Shown here: one piece after another, positions 26,354 through 33,599 of the stretch
How the letters are laid out: every line of letters starts with the position of its first letter
Numbering within the stretch: position 1 is the stretch's first letter
Assembly: GCA_947177425.1 (NCBI GenBank)
Contig: CAMWUN010000028.1
Coordinates: 1-44,952 of the forward strand
Source: an uncultured bacterium
GTDB taxonomy: Bacteria > Bacillota > Clostridia > Lachnospirales > Lachnospiraceae
Length of the DNA: 44,952 bases
Direction of reading: 5' to 3'
The notes under the pieces: model-generated
What the model was told of the DNA's origin: nothing
Database searches by the model: none
The model's input: only the letters and a program-made list of their open reading frames with translations
Translations under genes and position numbers: made by a program

Positions 26354-27275
26354 TGGTACGTCCTCCTTTCTTTAAAGCAGGTTTGCTTAAATATTTGCCT
26401 TTCCAGTATGGAATGGCAAGGAATATGGCTACGATAAGAGCGGAGAACAGTTTTAAGTTGTCCGGTTTCGCGCCCATCCACATAACTGTCTGAAGTACCA
26501 TGTAGTAAAGAATGGAGCCCAGGGCAACGCCTATGAGTTTGAAGCCGAAATTGCGGAAAATCCGTCCGAACAACGCTTCCCCTATAATAACTGCCGCAAG
26601 ACCGATGACGATAGCGCCCCGTCCCATATTAATGTCGGAAAAACCCTGGTATTGTGCCAGCAGCGCTCCGGACAAACCTACAAGCCCGTTGGAAATCATA
26701 AGGGCAAGAACTTTGGCAAAATCCGTGTTAATGCCCTGTGCCCTTGACATATTGCCGTTACAGCCTGTAGCCCGCAGGGAGCAGCCCAGTTCTGTCCCGA
26801 AAAACCAGTAAAGGGCGATCACCAGAAGGAGCGTAGCGATGGCTACAATGAAAATCGTATTTTTATAAAAAGCAACATTTTTAATATATCTTAAAGAAAC
26901 CAAAAGGTTGTATTTGTCAACGTTAATTGCCTGGTTTGCCTTTCCCATAATCTCAAGATTAACAGAGTAAAGGCCAAGCTGTGTCAGAATACCGGACAAA
27001 ATAGGGGGGATGCCCATAAAGGTGTGGAAAAGCCCGGTCGCCAGTCCTGTCAGCATACCTGCTAAAGTAGCTACAAACATGGAAATGAAAACATTGTGGC
27101 CGGAAAGCATCATCATGATGCAGACAGCGCCTCCGGTACATAAGGAACCGTCAACGGTAAGGTCAGCAAAGTCGAGAATCCGGTATGTAATATAAATGCC
27201 GATGGCAGTAATGCCCCAGATAAGACCCTGGGCGATGGTTCCCGGCATTGCGTTCAGTAAATGTGCGATGTTCAT
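26346..27275 (-). CDS. ABC importer permease (TrpXYZ-like)
   Basis: The start is set at ATG 27275 (MNIAHLLNAMPGTIAQGLIW), directly after GGAGG; a longer frame to 27401 runs into a repeat region. The 309-residue protein has eight to ten hydrophobic helices and the branched-chain-type permease sequence LTVDGSLCTGGAV near the start. It matches the single permease of importers paired with PF04392 binding proteins. Substrates reported for this group include tryptophan and other small aromatic or nucleoside-like compounds; the one used here is unknown. Confidence 0.88.
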   Translation of the reverse strand: MNIAHLLNAMPGTIAQGLIWGITAIGIYITYRILDFADLTVDGSLCTGGAVCIMMMLSGHNVFISMFVATLAGMLTGLATGLFHTFMGIPPILSGILTQLGLYSVNLEIMGKANQAINVDKYNLLVSLRYIKNVAFYKNTIFIVAIATLLLVIALYWFFGTELGCSLRATGCNGNMSRAQGINTDFAKVLALMISNGLVGLSGALLAQYQGFSDINMGRGAIVIGLAAVIIGEALFGRIFRNFGFKLIGVALGSILYYMVLQTVMWMGAKPDNLKLFSALIVAIFLAIPYWKGKYLSKPALKKGGRTNA

Positions 27276-27302
27276 TGATATCCTCCAGACAAAATATAGT
27301 AT

Positions 27303-27333
27303 CAAAGGCTGGCCGCGGAGCGTGGCAGCATAT
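27303..27333. repeat. dispersed hairpin repeat, degenerate copy
   Basis: GGCTGGCCGCGGAGCGTGGC then AGCATATTG, with complementary arms around GAG. It is related to copies at 4491, 6747 and 17575. It lies between the permease and binding-protein genes inside the element. Confidence 0.45.
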
Positions 27334-27335
27334 TG

Positions 27336-27372
27336 ATGAAAAAGCAGCGAGAGAAGAAATTCTCCCGCTGTT
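27336..27372 (-). terminator. intra-operon terminator/attenuator after the binding-protein gene
   Basis: On the reverse strand CAGCGGGAGAA pairs with TTCTCTCGCTG (one mismatch) and is followed by CTTTTTC. Its place between the binding-protein gene and the permease suggests that read-through is limited so that binding protein is made in excess. Confidence 0.7.
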
Positions 27373-27387
27373 CTTTGTATTTTCTTA

Positions 27388-27424
27388 CAATAAGCAGGCA
27401 CACAAAGTGTGGCGGCGTTTGTTA
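27388..27424. repeat. dispersed hairpin repeat, copy inside the element
   Basis: CAATAAGCAGG, then CACACAAAGTGTG (a perfect stem with AAA loop), then GCGGCGTTTGTT. It shares the CAATAAG start and GTTTGTT end with copies at 4491 and 6747. Confidence 0.6.
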
Positions 27425-27427
27425 AGA

Positions 27428-28483
27428 TTATTCGCCGATTGCGACGTAATCTTCAGGAACTGTGATATTTAATGCCTCACAGTTTTGGGCATTATATTTC
27501 TTTACAAACTGGGGTGCATATTCAACAGGCATGGTGGAGATATCTGCGCCTTCTGCAAGGATTCTGGCAGCCATTTTTCCGGTTGCCACGCCGATATCAT
27601 AATAGCTGATGGACAAAGTTGCCACGCCGCATCCTGCACAGATACCTTCTTCCCCGGCAATAACAGGTATCTGGGCGGGGAGACAGATATTGTTAATCAG
27701 TTCAGCGTTGGAAGCTGCTGTGTTGTCGGTAGGGACATAGATTACGTCAACAGCGCTTACTGCGCTTGTCACAACAGAAGACAGATCGTTGGAATCTGAA
27801 AACGCATAGTATTCGCAGCTATAGCCTTTTTCTTCCAGAAAAGTTTTGATTGCGTCTACCTGATACTGGGAATTTGCTTCTGCGGAACAGTACAGCAGGC
27901 CGATATTCTTGGCGTCGGGGAACAATTCCTGAAGCATATCTGCCTGTCCGTCAAGGGGAGCAAGGTCTGATGTGCCGGAAATATTTCCTCCTACAGTACC
28001 GCTAAAATCGGGAATTTCAAGAGCAACCCCGTATTCTGTTACGGAAGTTCCGAGAATGGGGATTTCATTGGTTCCGGCAGCGGCCGCCTGTAATGCGGGG
28101 GTTGCATTTGCAAGAATCAAATCTACATCAGAAGATACGAAGCCGTTGATGATAGTGGAACAGGTATTGGCGTCGCCCTGTGCGTTCTGCTCGTCAAAGG
28201 TTACGCTGCTGCCTAACGCTTCCGTCAGGGCATCTTTAAAGCCCTGTGTTGCTGCGTCAAGGGCTTCATGCTGCACTAACTGGCAGATACCTATGGTGTA
28301 AGAAGCATCGGAACCGCTTTCCGTTTCAGCGGGCGCTTCGGCTTCGCTTTCAGCAGGGGTTTCGTCTTCTGTTTCAGCAGGAGCGGATTCCTGGCTTCCG
28401 GCAGTGTCCTTGGCGGAACCGCCGCAGGCTGCAAGAGTACCTGCCATAGCTACAGTTAAAAGTAATACAAGTGCTTTTTTCAT
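27428..28483 (-). CDS. ABC importer substrate-binding lipoprotein (PF04392 family)
   Basis: The 351-residue protein has a lipoprotein signal peptide (MKKALVLLLTVAMAGTLAAC, with cysteine at 20). A Ser/Glu/Ala-rich linker (about 25-60) leads to a two-lobed periplasmic-binding fold with ICQLVQHEALDAATQGFKDA and NTAASNAELINNICLPAQIP. This is the PF04392 type that includes TrpX/YtrX-like proteins. It is the first gene of the reverse operon, with an AGGAGG site and the consensus promoter at 28534-28562. The lipobox would be processed by Lgt (18958). Confidence 0.92.
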   Translation of the reverse strand: MKKALVLLLTVAMAGTLAACGGSAKDTAGSQESAPAETEDETPAESEAEAPAETESGSDASYTIGICQLVQHEALDAATQGFKDALTEALGSSVTFDEQNAQGDANTCSTIINGFVSSDVDLILANATPALQAAAAGTNEIPILGTSVTEYGVALEIPDFSGTVGGNISGTSDLAPLDGQADMLQELFPDAKNIGLLYCSAEANSQYQVDAIKTFLEEKGYSCEYYAFSDSNDLSSVVTSAVSAVDVIYVPTDNTAASNAELINNICLPAQIPVIAGEEGICAGCGVATLSISYYDIGVATGKMAARILAEGADISTMPVEYAPQFVKKYNAQNCEALNITVPEDYVAIGE

Positions 28484-28533
28484 AATGGTTTCCTCCCATA
28501 AAATATTACGGTGAATAAATCACTGCGTATCAG

Positions 28534-28562
28534 ATTATACAGCTTTAAAGCGCTAAAGTCAA
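28534..28562 (-). promoter_or_regulatory. sigma-A promoter of the ABC importer operon, with spacer palindrome
   Basis: On the reverse strand TTGACT (28562-28557) is 17 bases from TATAAT (28539-28534). A 10-bp palindrome GCTTTAAAGC (28542-28551) occupies the spacer and could be an operator. Confidence 0.75.
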
Positions 28563-28674
28563 TGATATTTTTCATTAAATCATAGAAATCAGTTTTCAGA
28601 CTGTGCAGCCCGTCCGGCAGATTCTGAAAATTGATTTTTAAGTCCTGGAATTTGCAGAATAAAAGAGGAATATA

Positions 28675-28872
28675 TTGGAGTTAAGAAAAAAAGGGATGGC
28701 AGATATGGAAAAAGAAGCAGTAGAAAGGGGACAGGAGGTTCTAAGAAGGCAGGTTCTCATGCACATGCCGGATTTGCTCTGGCAGAAGGGGCTGATTGGC
28801 GAAGGGGAGAAGATACATATGAAAAGGATAATCGGGCAGGAGAGGATGGAGCCGGGAAGATGGAGAGGGTAG
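28675..28872 (+). CDS. small ORF coupled to the serine recombinase, unknown (SHOCT-like end)
   Basis: The 65-residue frame starts at TTG 28675 after GAGG (alternatives are ATG 28696 and ATG 28705) and overlaps the recombinase start by 13 bases, so translation is probably coupled. The protein is charged and helical. Its second half (MPDLLWQKGLIGEGEKIHMK) has the spacing of the short SHOCT helix pair, which often reads L-x-x-x-G-x-I-x-x-E-E-F. I do not recognise a specific family. A position directly before a serine recombinase is common for accessory or directionality proteins, but that role is inferred. Confidence 0.6.
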   Translation: MELRKKGMADMEKEAVERGQEVLRRQVLMHMPDLLWQKGLIGEGEKIHMKRIIGQERMEPGRWRG

Positions 28873-30554
28873 GCATTTACAACAGGTGCAGTACGGAGGA
28901 AGAAAGCCAGAAAAATGCCCTGGCTTCCCAGGTGGCGGAGAGCCGGGAGATTGCCCTTAAGATGGGGTGGGATATTGTGGAGCAGTACGTAGAATCCGAG
29001 ACAGGCACAGTGGCCTACAAAAGGGGGGAGTATCAGAGACTCCTTTCAGATATGGAAAAGGGAAGATTTGACATTGTCATGATCAAATCCATTGACAGAC
29101 TTACCCGCTGTGCAAGGGACTGGTATTTTTTCTTAAGCAGGCTTACAGAAAACGGGCTGAAACTCTACTTATATATAGAAGGAAAATATTATACGCCGGA
29201 TGATAACCTGATTTCAGGAATCAAGGCAATACTGGCGGAAGATTTCAGCCGGGAACTGTCCAAGAAGATTAAAAATGCCCACAGGCGCAGGCAGGAGAAG
29301 AAAAGCGGATGCAATATCACATGTGAGATGTTCGGATGGAATAAGACGGCAAAGGATACTTATGAAATCAATGAGCAGGAGGCGGAATATTACCGGACGG
29401 CTTTTGCCCTTGCAAAAGAGGGAAAGGGATTTTATTCCATAAGCAATATTATGTATGGACTTGGAGCAAGGGGAAAAAGGGGGAATAAGATTTCGGAGGT
29501 CCAGTGGCGGAAAATGCTGTATACCCCAAGAGCACACGGGACTATGATACTGAATCAGAAAAGTTATGATTTTGACAGGAAAAAGTATGTGCAAGTGCCC
29601 AGGGAGCGGTGGATTGTCATGGAAAATGCCCTGCCCCCTATTGTCTCCAGGGAATATCAGGAGGAAGTTATTCAGATTTTGCAGCTAAGGGCGGCCGAAA
29701 GTCCATGTGGAAATTCCCGGAGGAAGGATGCAGAAAGGGAGAAGGAGCCGGAAACGGCGGAGGATGGAAAAAGGAAACTGGCGCCAGGGGACAGGAAGCT
29801 CCTTATGAAAGGAAAATATCCACTCAGCCGGAAACTGGTATGCGCAGAGTGTGGGAAATTTTATTACAGAACCCGGCAGACTTTCAGGCAGGGGGAGCGG
29901 ATCGTGTGGAAGTGTTCTACATTTCTTGCCGAAGGACGGGGAGGAAGGGAAGCAGGAGGAGCCGGGTGCGGCAATATTCATCTGACGGAAGAGGGAATAT
30001 TGCAGGGAATACAGGAAGCCTTTATGGAAAAAACTTCGTTTGGCCGGGAGGAATGTAGAGTTTTGGAGGAGGAAACAGTGAAGGTTCTGAAAAAGGCCCT
30101 CCATCCACAAAATAGCCAGGGAAGTCTGGCAGTCTGTGAAAAGGAGTATAAGAAGCTGGCCGCCAAAAAGGATATGCTTATGGAAAAACTTCTTGCCGCA
30201 GTCATTTCCGATGAGGATTTTAAAAGATATCATGGAGATATTTCGGGACAAATGAAAGCGCTTTCGGATAAAATAAACGGCATAAAGGATGAGGAAAAAC
30301 AATATAATAGTTATGAGATGCGCATACGGAAGATAAAAGAGGAACTGGAAGAAGGAGGCCTGATAAGAAAGGCGCTGGCCATGGAGATTTTAAGGTGGAC
30401 AGACCATATTGAGGTACATGGAGACGGAACCCTTGAGGTTTGGCTGGATGAGGGAAGAGCATGGAACGTGGCAGGAGACGGCCCGGGAAAGGAGGGAAAG
30501 GAGAACGGGGGCTTTTACTGTGTCCGGGCGGCGTATATCCGTGAACACCTGTAA
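28860..30554 (+). CDS. large serine recombinase (site-specific integrase/excisionase)
   Basis: The 564-residue protein has a catalytic resolvase domain (about 1-145) with nucleophile Ser11 in YNRCSTEEESQ and the downstream IDRLTRCARDW segment. A recombinase domain (about 155-280) is followed by a zinc ribbon (cysteines about 328, 331, 352, 370) and a coiled-coil segment (about 400-510), the usual plan of large serine integrases and of SpoIVCA-like recombinases. The TAA stop lies in attR, so the gene is intact both in the chromosome and on the excised circle. Transcription runs toward the 3' half of the split PBP gene and mraY. Confidence 0.95.
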   Translation: MERVGIYNRCSTEEESQKNALASQVAESREIALKMGWDIVEQYVESETGTVAYKRGEYQRLLSDMEKGRFDIVMIKSIDRLTRCARDWYFFLSRLTENGLKLYLYIEGKYYTPDDNLISGIKAILAEDFSRELSKKIKNAHRRRQEKKSGCNITCEMFGWNKTAKDTYEINEQEAEYYRTAFALAKEGKGFYSISNIMYGLGARGKRGNKISEVQWRKMLYTPRAHGTMILNQKSYDFDRKKYVQVPRERWIVMENALPPIVSREYQEEVIQILQLRAAESPCGNSRRKDAEREKEPETAEDGKRKLAPGDRKLLMKGKYPLSRKLVCAECGKFYYRTRQTFRQGERIVWKCSTFLAEGRGGREAGGAGCGNIHLTEEGILQGIQEAFMEKTSFGREECRVLEEETVKVLKKALHPQNSQGSLAVCEKEYKKLAAKKDMLMEKLLAAVISDEDFKRYHGDISGQMKALSDKINGIKDEEKQYNSYEMRIRKIKEELEEGGLIRKALAMEILRWTDHIEVHGDGTLEVWLDEGRAWNVAGDGPGKEGKENGGFYCVRAAYIREHL

Positions 30555-30566
30555 CCCGGTGTTTAT
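30550..30566 (+). repeat. right attachment site repeat (attR core)
   Basis: TGTAACCCGGTGTTTAT, identical to 25415-25431. It contains the TAA stop of the recombinase gene and resumes the C-N-P-V-F codons of the split PBP. Confidence 0.85.
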
Positions 30567-31194
30567 TACGGTGGGGCTGCGGCTGGGAGTGGAAAAATAC
30601 TATTATTATTTTAAAAGTTTCGGGCTTTTAAATAAGACAGGGGTAGACCTTCCCGGAGAGGCGGGGACGATTATGCATAAGATGGAGGATATGAAGGCGG
30701 TGGAACTGGCGACAGTATCCTTTGGCCAGTCCTTCCAGATTACTCCCATACAGCTTGCGGCCACAGCATCCTCCATCATCAACGGAGGCAACCGGATTAC
30801 GCCGCATTTTGCAGTAAAGACGGCAAACAGGGATGGAACACAGATTCAGCGGTTCTCTTATCCGGTGACGGAGCATATTGTATCAGAAGAAACCTCTGCC
30901 ACCATGCGGATGATTCTGGAGCAGGTGGTAGAGAATGGCTCCGGGAAGAACGGTTATGTGGAAGGAGCAAGGGTGGGAGGCAAGACAGCTACAAGCCAGA
31001 CCCTTCCAAGGGGAAGCGGCAGGTATATTGCATCCTTTCTTGGCTTTGCCCCGGCAGATGATCCCCAAGTGCTCGCCCTTGCCATCATTCATAACCCCCA
31101 GGGTGTTTATTATGGGGGACAGGTGGCGGCCCCGGTGGTCAGACAGCTTTTTGAAAATATTCTTCCTTATTTGGAAAAAATGGATTATAATTGA
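30550..31194 (+). pseudogene. spoVD: SpoVD-like class B PBP, C-terminal part (split by the inserted element)
   Basis: The frame resumes at CNPVFITVGLRLGVEKYYYY and encodes the rest of the transpeptidase domain to the stop at 31194. The third motif, normally K-T/S-G, reads KTA here (GGKTATSQTLPRGSGRY). The remainder (YIASFLGFAPADDPQVLALA, then YYGGQVAAPVVRQLF) is typical for SpoVD/FtsI-like enzymes and there is no PASTA domain. No credible start codon or ribosome-binding site precedes it, since upstream sequence is the recombinase gene in another frame. It can only make protein if rejoined to 24329-25431. Confidence 0.88.
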
Positions 31195-31206
31195 GAGGTG
31201 CAGGCA

Positions 31207-32169
31207 ATGAAAGGCAGCTTTATTGTAGTGCCTATATTGATATCTTTTGGGATGAGCGCAGTTTTAGGACCCTTTGTCATTCCTTTTTTAAGGAGACTTA
31301 AGGTGGGGCAGACCGTCAGGGACGACGGGCCCAGTACCCATTTGAAGAAGTCGGGGACGCCTACCATGGGCGGCATCCTGATTATGGTCAGTGTGGCAGT
31401 TACATCTGTACTATATGTGAAAGACTATCCGAAAATCGCGCCGGTTCTTTTCCTTACGCTGGGGTTCGGGCTGATAGGATTTCTGGATGATTATATTAAG
31501 GTGGTGCTGAGACGTTCCATGGGGCTTAAACCCATGCAGAAAATGTTCCTCCAGCTTGTGGTGACAGGGTTATTTGCCTATTATCTGGTTCATGCCACAT
31601 CGGTTTCACTGGCTATGCGTATCCCTTTTATGAAGGGGTATTATGTGGATTTCGGCTGGCTGAATCTGCCGCTTATGTTTGTTGCGGTAACAGGAACCGT
31701 AAACGGCGCCAACTTTACTGACGGACTGGACGGCCTTGCAAGCAGTGTGACAGTCATGATATCTACTTTCTTTACGGTGGCGGCTGTGGGGCTGGAAGCC
31801 GGGATCGCACCCATTACCTGTGCGGTGACAGGGGCGCTGCTGGGGTTCTTGCTGTTCAATGTGCATCCTGCCAGCGTATTCATGGGTGACACAGGTTCCC
31901 TTGCCCTTGGGGGATTCGTTGCGGCCAGCGCTTATATGATGCAGATGCCGCTGTATCTGCCCATTGTGGGATTTATTTATGTGGCCGAGGTTTTGTCGGT
32001 TATGATACAGGTAGTTTATTATAAGGTAAGCGGAGGAAGGCGGATTTTTAAGATGGCGCCTCTCCACCATCATTTTGAACTGTGTGGATGGAAGGAGACA
32101 AAGGTAGTGGCAGTGTTTTCCATTGTCACAGCGGTGCTCTGCCTGCTTGCTTTGTTGGGAATTTCATAG
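31207..32169 (+). CDS. mraY: phospho-N-acetylmuramoyl-pentapeptide transferase
   Basis: The 320-residue membrane protein has ten predicted helices and the MraY motifs: PTMGG near residue 51, FLDDYIK with the paired aspartates, NFTDGLDGLA and MGDTGSLALGG, and APLHHHFE near the end. It forms lipid I from UDP-MurNAc-pentapeptide and undecaprenyl phosphate. ATG 31207 follows GAGAGG and is preferred to GTG 31198. It lies 12 bases after the C-terminal spoVD fragment, so it must be transcribed through or from the right end of the element. Confidence 0.97.
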   Translation: MKGSFIVVPILISFGMSAVLGPFVIPFLRRLKVGQTVRDDGPSTHLKKSGTPTMGGILIMVSVAVTSVLYVKDYPKIAPVLFLTLGFGLIGFLDDYIKVVLRRSMGLKPMQKMFLQLVVTGLFAYYLVHATSVSLAMRIPFMKGYYVDFGWLNLPLMFVAVTGTVNGANFTDGLDGLASSVTVMISTFFTVAAVGLEAGIAPITCAVTGALLGFLLFNVHPASVFMGDTGSLALGGFVAASAYMMQMPLYLPIVGFIYVAEVLSVMIQVVYYKVSGGRRIFKMAPLHHHFELCGWKETKVVAVFSIVTAVLCLLALLGIS

Positions 32170-32222
32170 CAGGAGCAGAGCGTTTTGTAAGATGCAGCAG
32201 GGAAAAGAGGTAAAAAATAATA

Positions 32223-33599
32223 ATGGATTTACGAAATAGAAAAGTTCTGGTAATTGGGAGTGGGAAAAGCGGCATTGGGTCGGCGGGCCTTCTGGGGGCT
32301 GTGGGCGCATGCCCGGTGCTTTTTGACGGCAACGATAAGCTGGATGTGCAGGAAGTGAAAGAAAAGGCCGGGCCCATACCGGGACTTGAGGTACGGATTG
32401 GGGAAGTCCCGGAGGAAGAGAAGGAAGCATTTGCCCTTGTGGTCATCAGCCCCGGTGTGCCGGTGGATGCCCCCATGCTGGAGGAATACAGGGAACGGAA
32501 TATTCCCATATGGGGAGAAATAGAACTGGCTTACACTTTCGGAAAAGGAAAGGTGGCGGCCATTACGGGAACCAACGGGAAGACCACCACCACTACCCTT
32601 GTGGGGGAAATTCTGGGCGCCTGTTATGAATCTGTGTATGTGGTAGGGAATATCGGAAACCCGTATACCGGGGAAGCCCTTTCCATGAGGGAGGATTCGG
32701 TGACGGCGGCGGAAATCAGCAGCTTTCAGTTGGAAACGATACACACATTCCATCCGCAGGTTTCCGCTATCTTAAATATTACGCCGGATCATCTGAACCG
32801 CCACCATACCATGGAATGTTATGTAAAGACCAAAGAGGCTGTTGCAAAATGCCAGACCAGGGAAGATGTATGTGTGCTCAATTACGAGGATGCTTACACC
32901 CGGGATTTTGGGGAGAGATGTCCTGCAAGGGTAGTGTTTTTTTCCTCAAAAAGGGTTCTCGAAGAAGGTATTTACCTTGAAGGAGAGGAAATTTATCTGG
33001 CATACAGGGAAGGAAAGGGACAGCGGCAGACGCGCAGGCTCATGAGTATACACGATATGAATCTGGTGGGCATATGCAATGTGGAAAATGTAATGGCGGC
33101 TATTGCCATCGCTGACGCCATGGGAGTGCCCATGGAAATTATTCTTAAGACAGTCAGGGATTTTAAGGCAGTGGAACACAGAATCGAATTCGTTGCAAGG
33201 AAAGGCGGAGTGGACTTTTATAATGATTCAAAAGCCACCAATCCTGATGCGGCAATTCAGGGCATACGGGCAATGGAAAGACCCACCATCTTAATCGGGG
33301 GCGGTTATGATAAGCAAAGTGTTTATGACGAATGGATAAAAGCTTTTGACGGGAAGGTGAAAGCGCTGGTGCTGATCGGGCAGACCAGGGAAAAGATTGC
33401 AGACTGCGCAAAGGCCCATGGGGTTTCCAATATTATTCTGGCGGATACTTTTGAGGAGGCTTTTGCTGTCTGTCTGGAACAGGCGCTGCCCGGAGACGCT
33501 GTGCTTCTCTCACCGGCCTGCGCAAGCTGGGGAATGTTCCCAAATTATGAAGTCCGGGGGAAGATGTTTAAAGAGTTAGTAGAAAAGATTGGAGTTTAG
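32223..33599 (+). CDS. murD: UDP-N-acetylmuramoyl-L-alanine--D-glutamate ligase
   Basis: The 458-residue protein has the Rossmann-like N-terminal domain (KVLVIGSGKSGIGSA), the Mur ligase ATP motif GTNGKTTTT near residue 115, NITPDHLNRH near 180 and EHRIEFV near 318, followed by YNDSKATNPDA. It adds D-Glu to UDP-MurNAc-L-Ala in the cytoplasm. The TAG stop overlaps the start of ftsW by one base. murE, murF, murG and murC are not in this cluster. Confidence 0.97.
   Translation: MDLRNRKVLVIGSGKSGIGSAGLLGAVGACPVLFDGNDKLDVQEVKEKAGPIPGLEVRIGEVPEEEKEAFALVVISPGVPVDAPMLEEYRERNIPIWGEIELAYTFGKGKVAAITGTNGKTTTTTLVGEILGACYESVYVVGNIGNPYTGEALSMREDSVTAAEISSFQLETIHTFHPQVSAILNITPDHLNRHHTMECYVKTKEAVAKCQTREDVCVLNYEDAYTRDFGERCPARVVFFSSKRVLEEGIYLEGEEIYLAYREGKGQRQTRRLMSIHDMNLVGICNVENVMAAIAIADAMGVPMEIILKTVRDFKAVEHRIEFVARKGGVDFYNDSKATNPDAAIQGIRAMERPTILIGGGYDKQSVYDEWIKAFDGKVKALVLIGQTREKIADCAKAHGVSNIILADTFEEAFAVCLEQALPGDAVLLSPACASWGMFPNYEVRGKMFKELVEKIGV

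Larger units (their letters stand above)
25432..30566. mobile_element. 5135-bp serine-recombinase element interrupting the spoVD-like gene
   Basis: The element is bounded by 17-bp direct repeats that lie in the same reading frame of one split gene. From left to right it holds a reverse-strand terminator, a three-gene ABC importer operon (reverse), a divergent control region (28484-28674), a small ORF and a large serine recombinase whose stop codon lies in the right repeat. Joining the two repeats leaves one copy and an intact PBP frame. Large serine recombinases catalyse such integration and excision, and the organisation parallels the skin element of B. subtilis sigK. Whether excision happens during sporulation is not shown by sequence. 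Confidence 0.85.

Noticed and set aside
28561-28590. Sigma-E-like promoter (ATATT, then CATA) for the recombinase, which would prove mother-cell control
   Set aside because: The -10 deviates at two positions (CATAGAAA) and the gap to ATATT is too short for sigma-E. A weak sigma-A-like TTGATT-N18-CAGAAT at 28631-28660 is equally possible. No timing claim can rest on it.
30409-30549. N-terminal extension of the C-terminal PBP fragment
   Set aside because: It overlaps the recombinase gene in another frame, has no PBP-like sequence before CNPVF and no ribosome-binding site.
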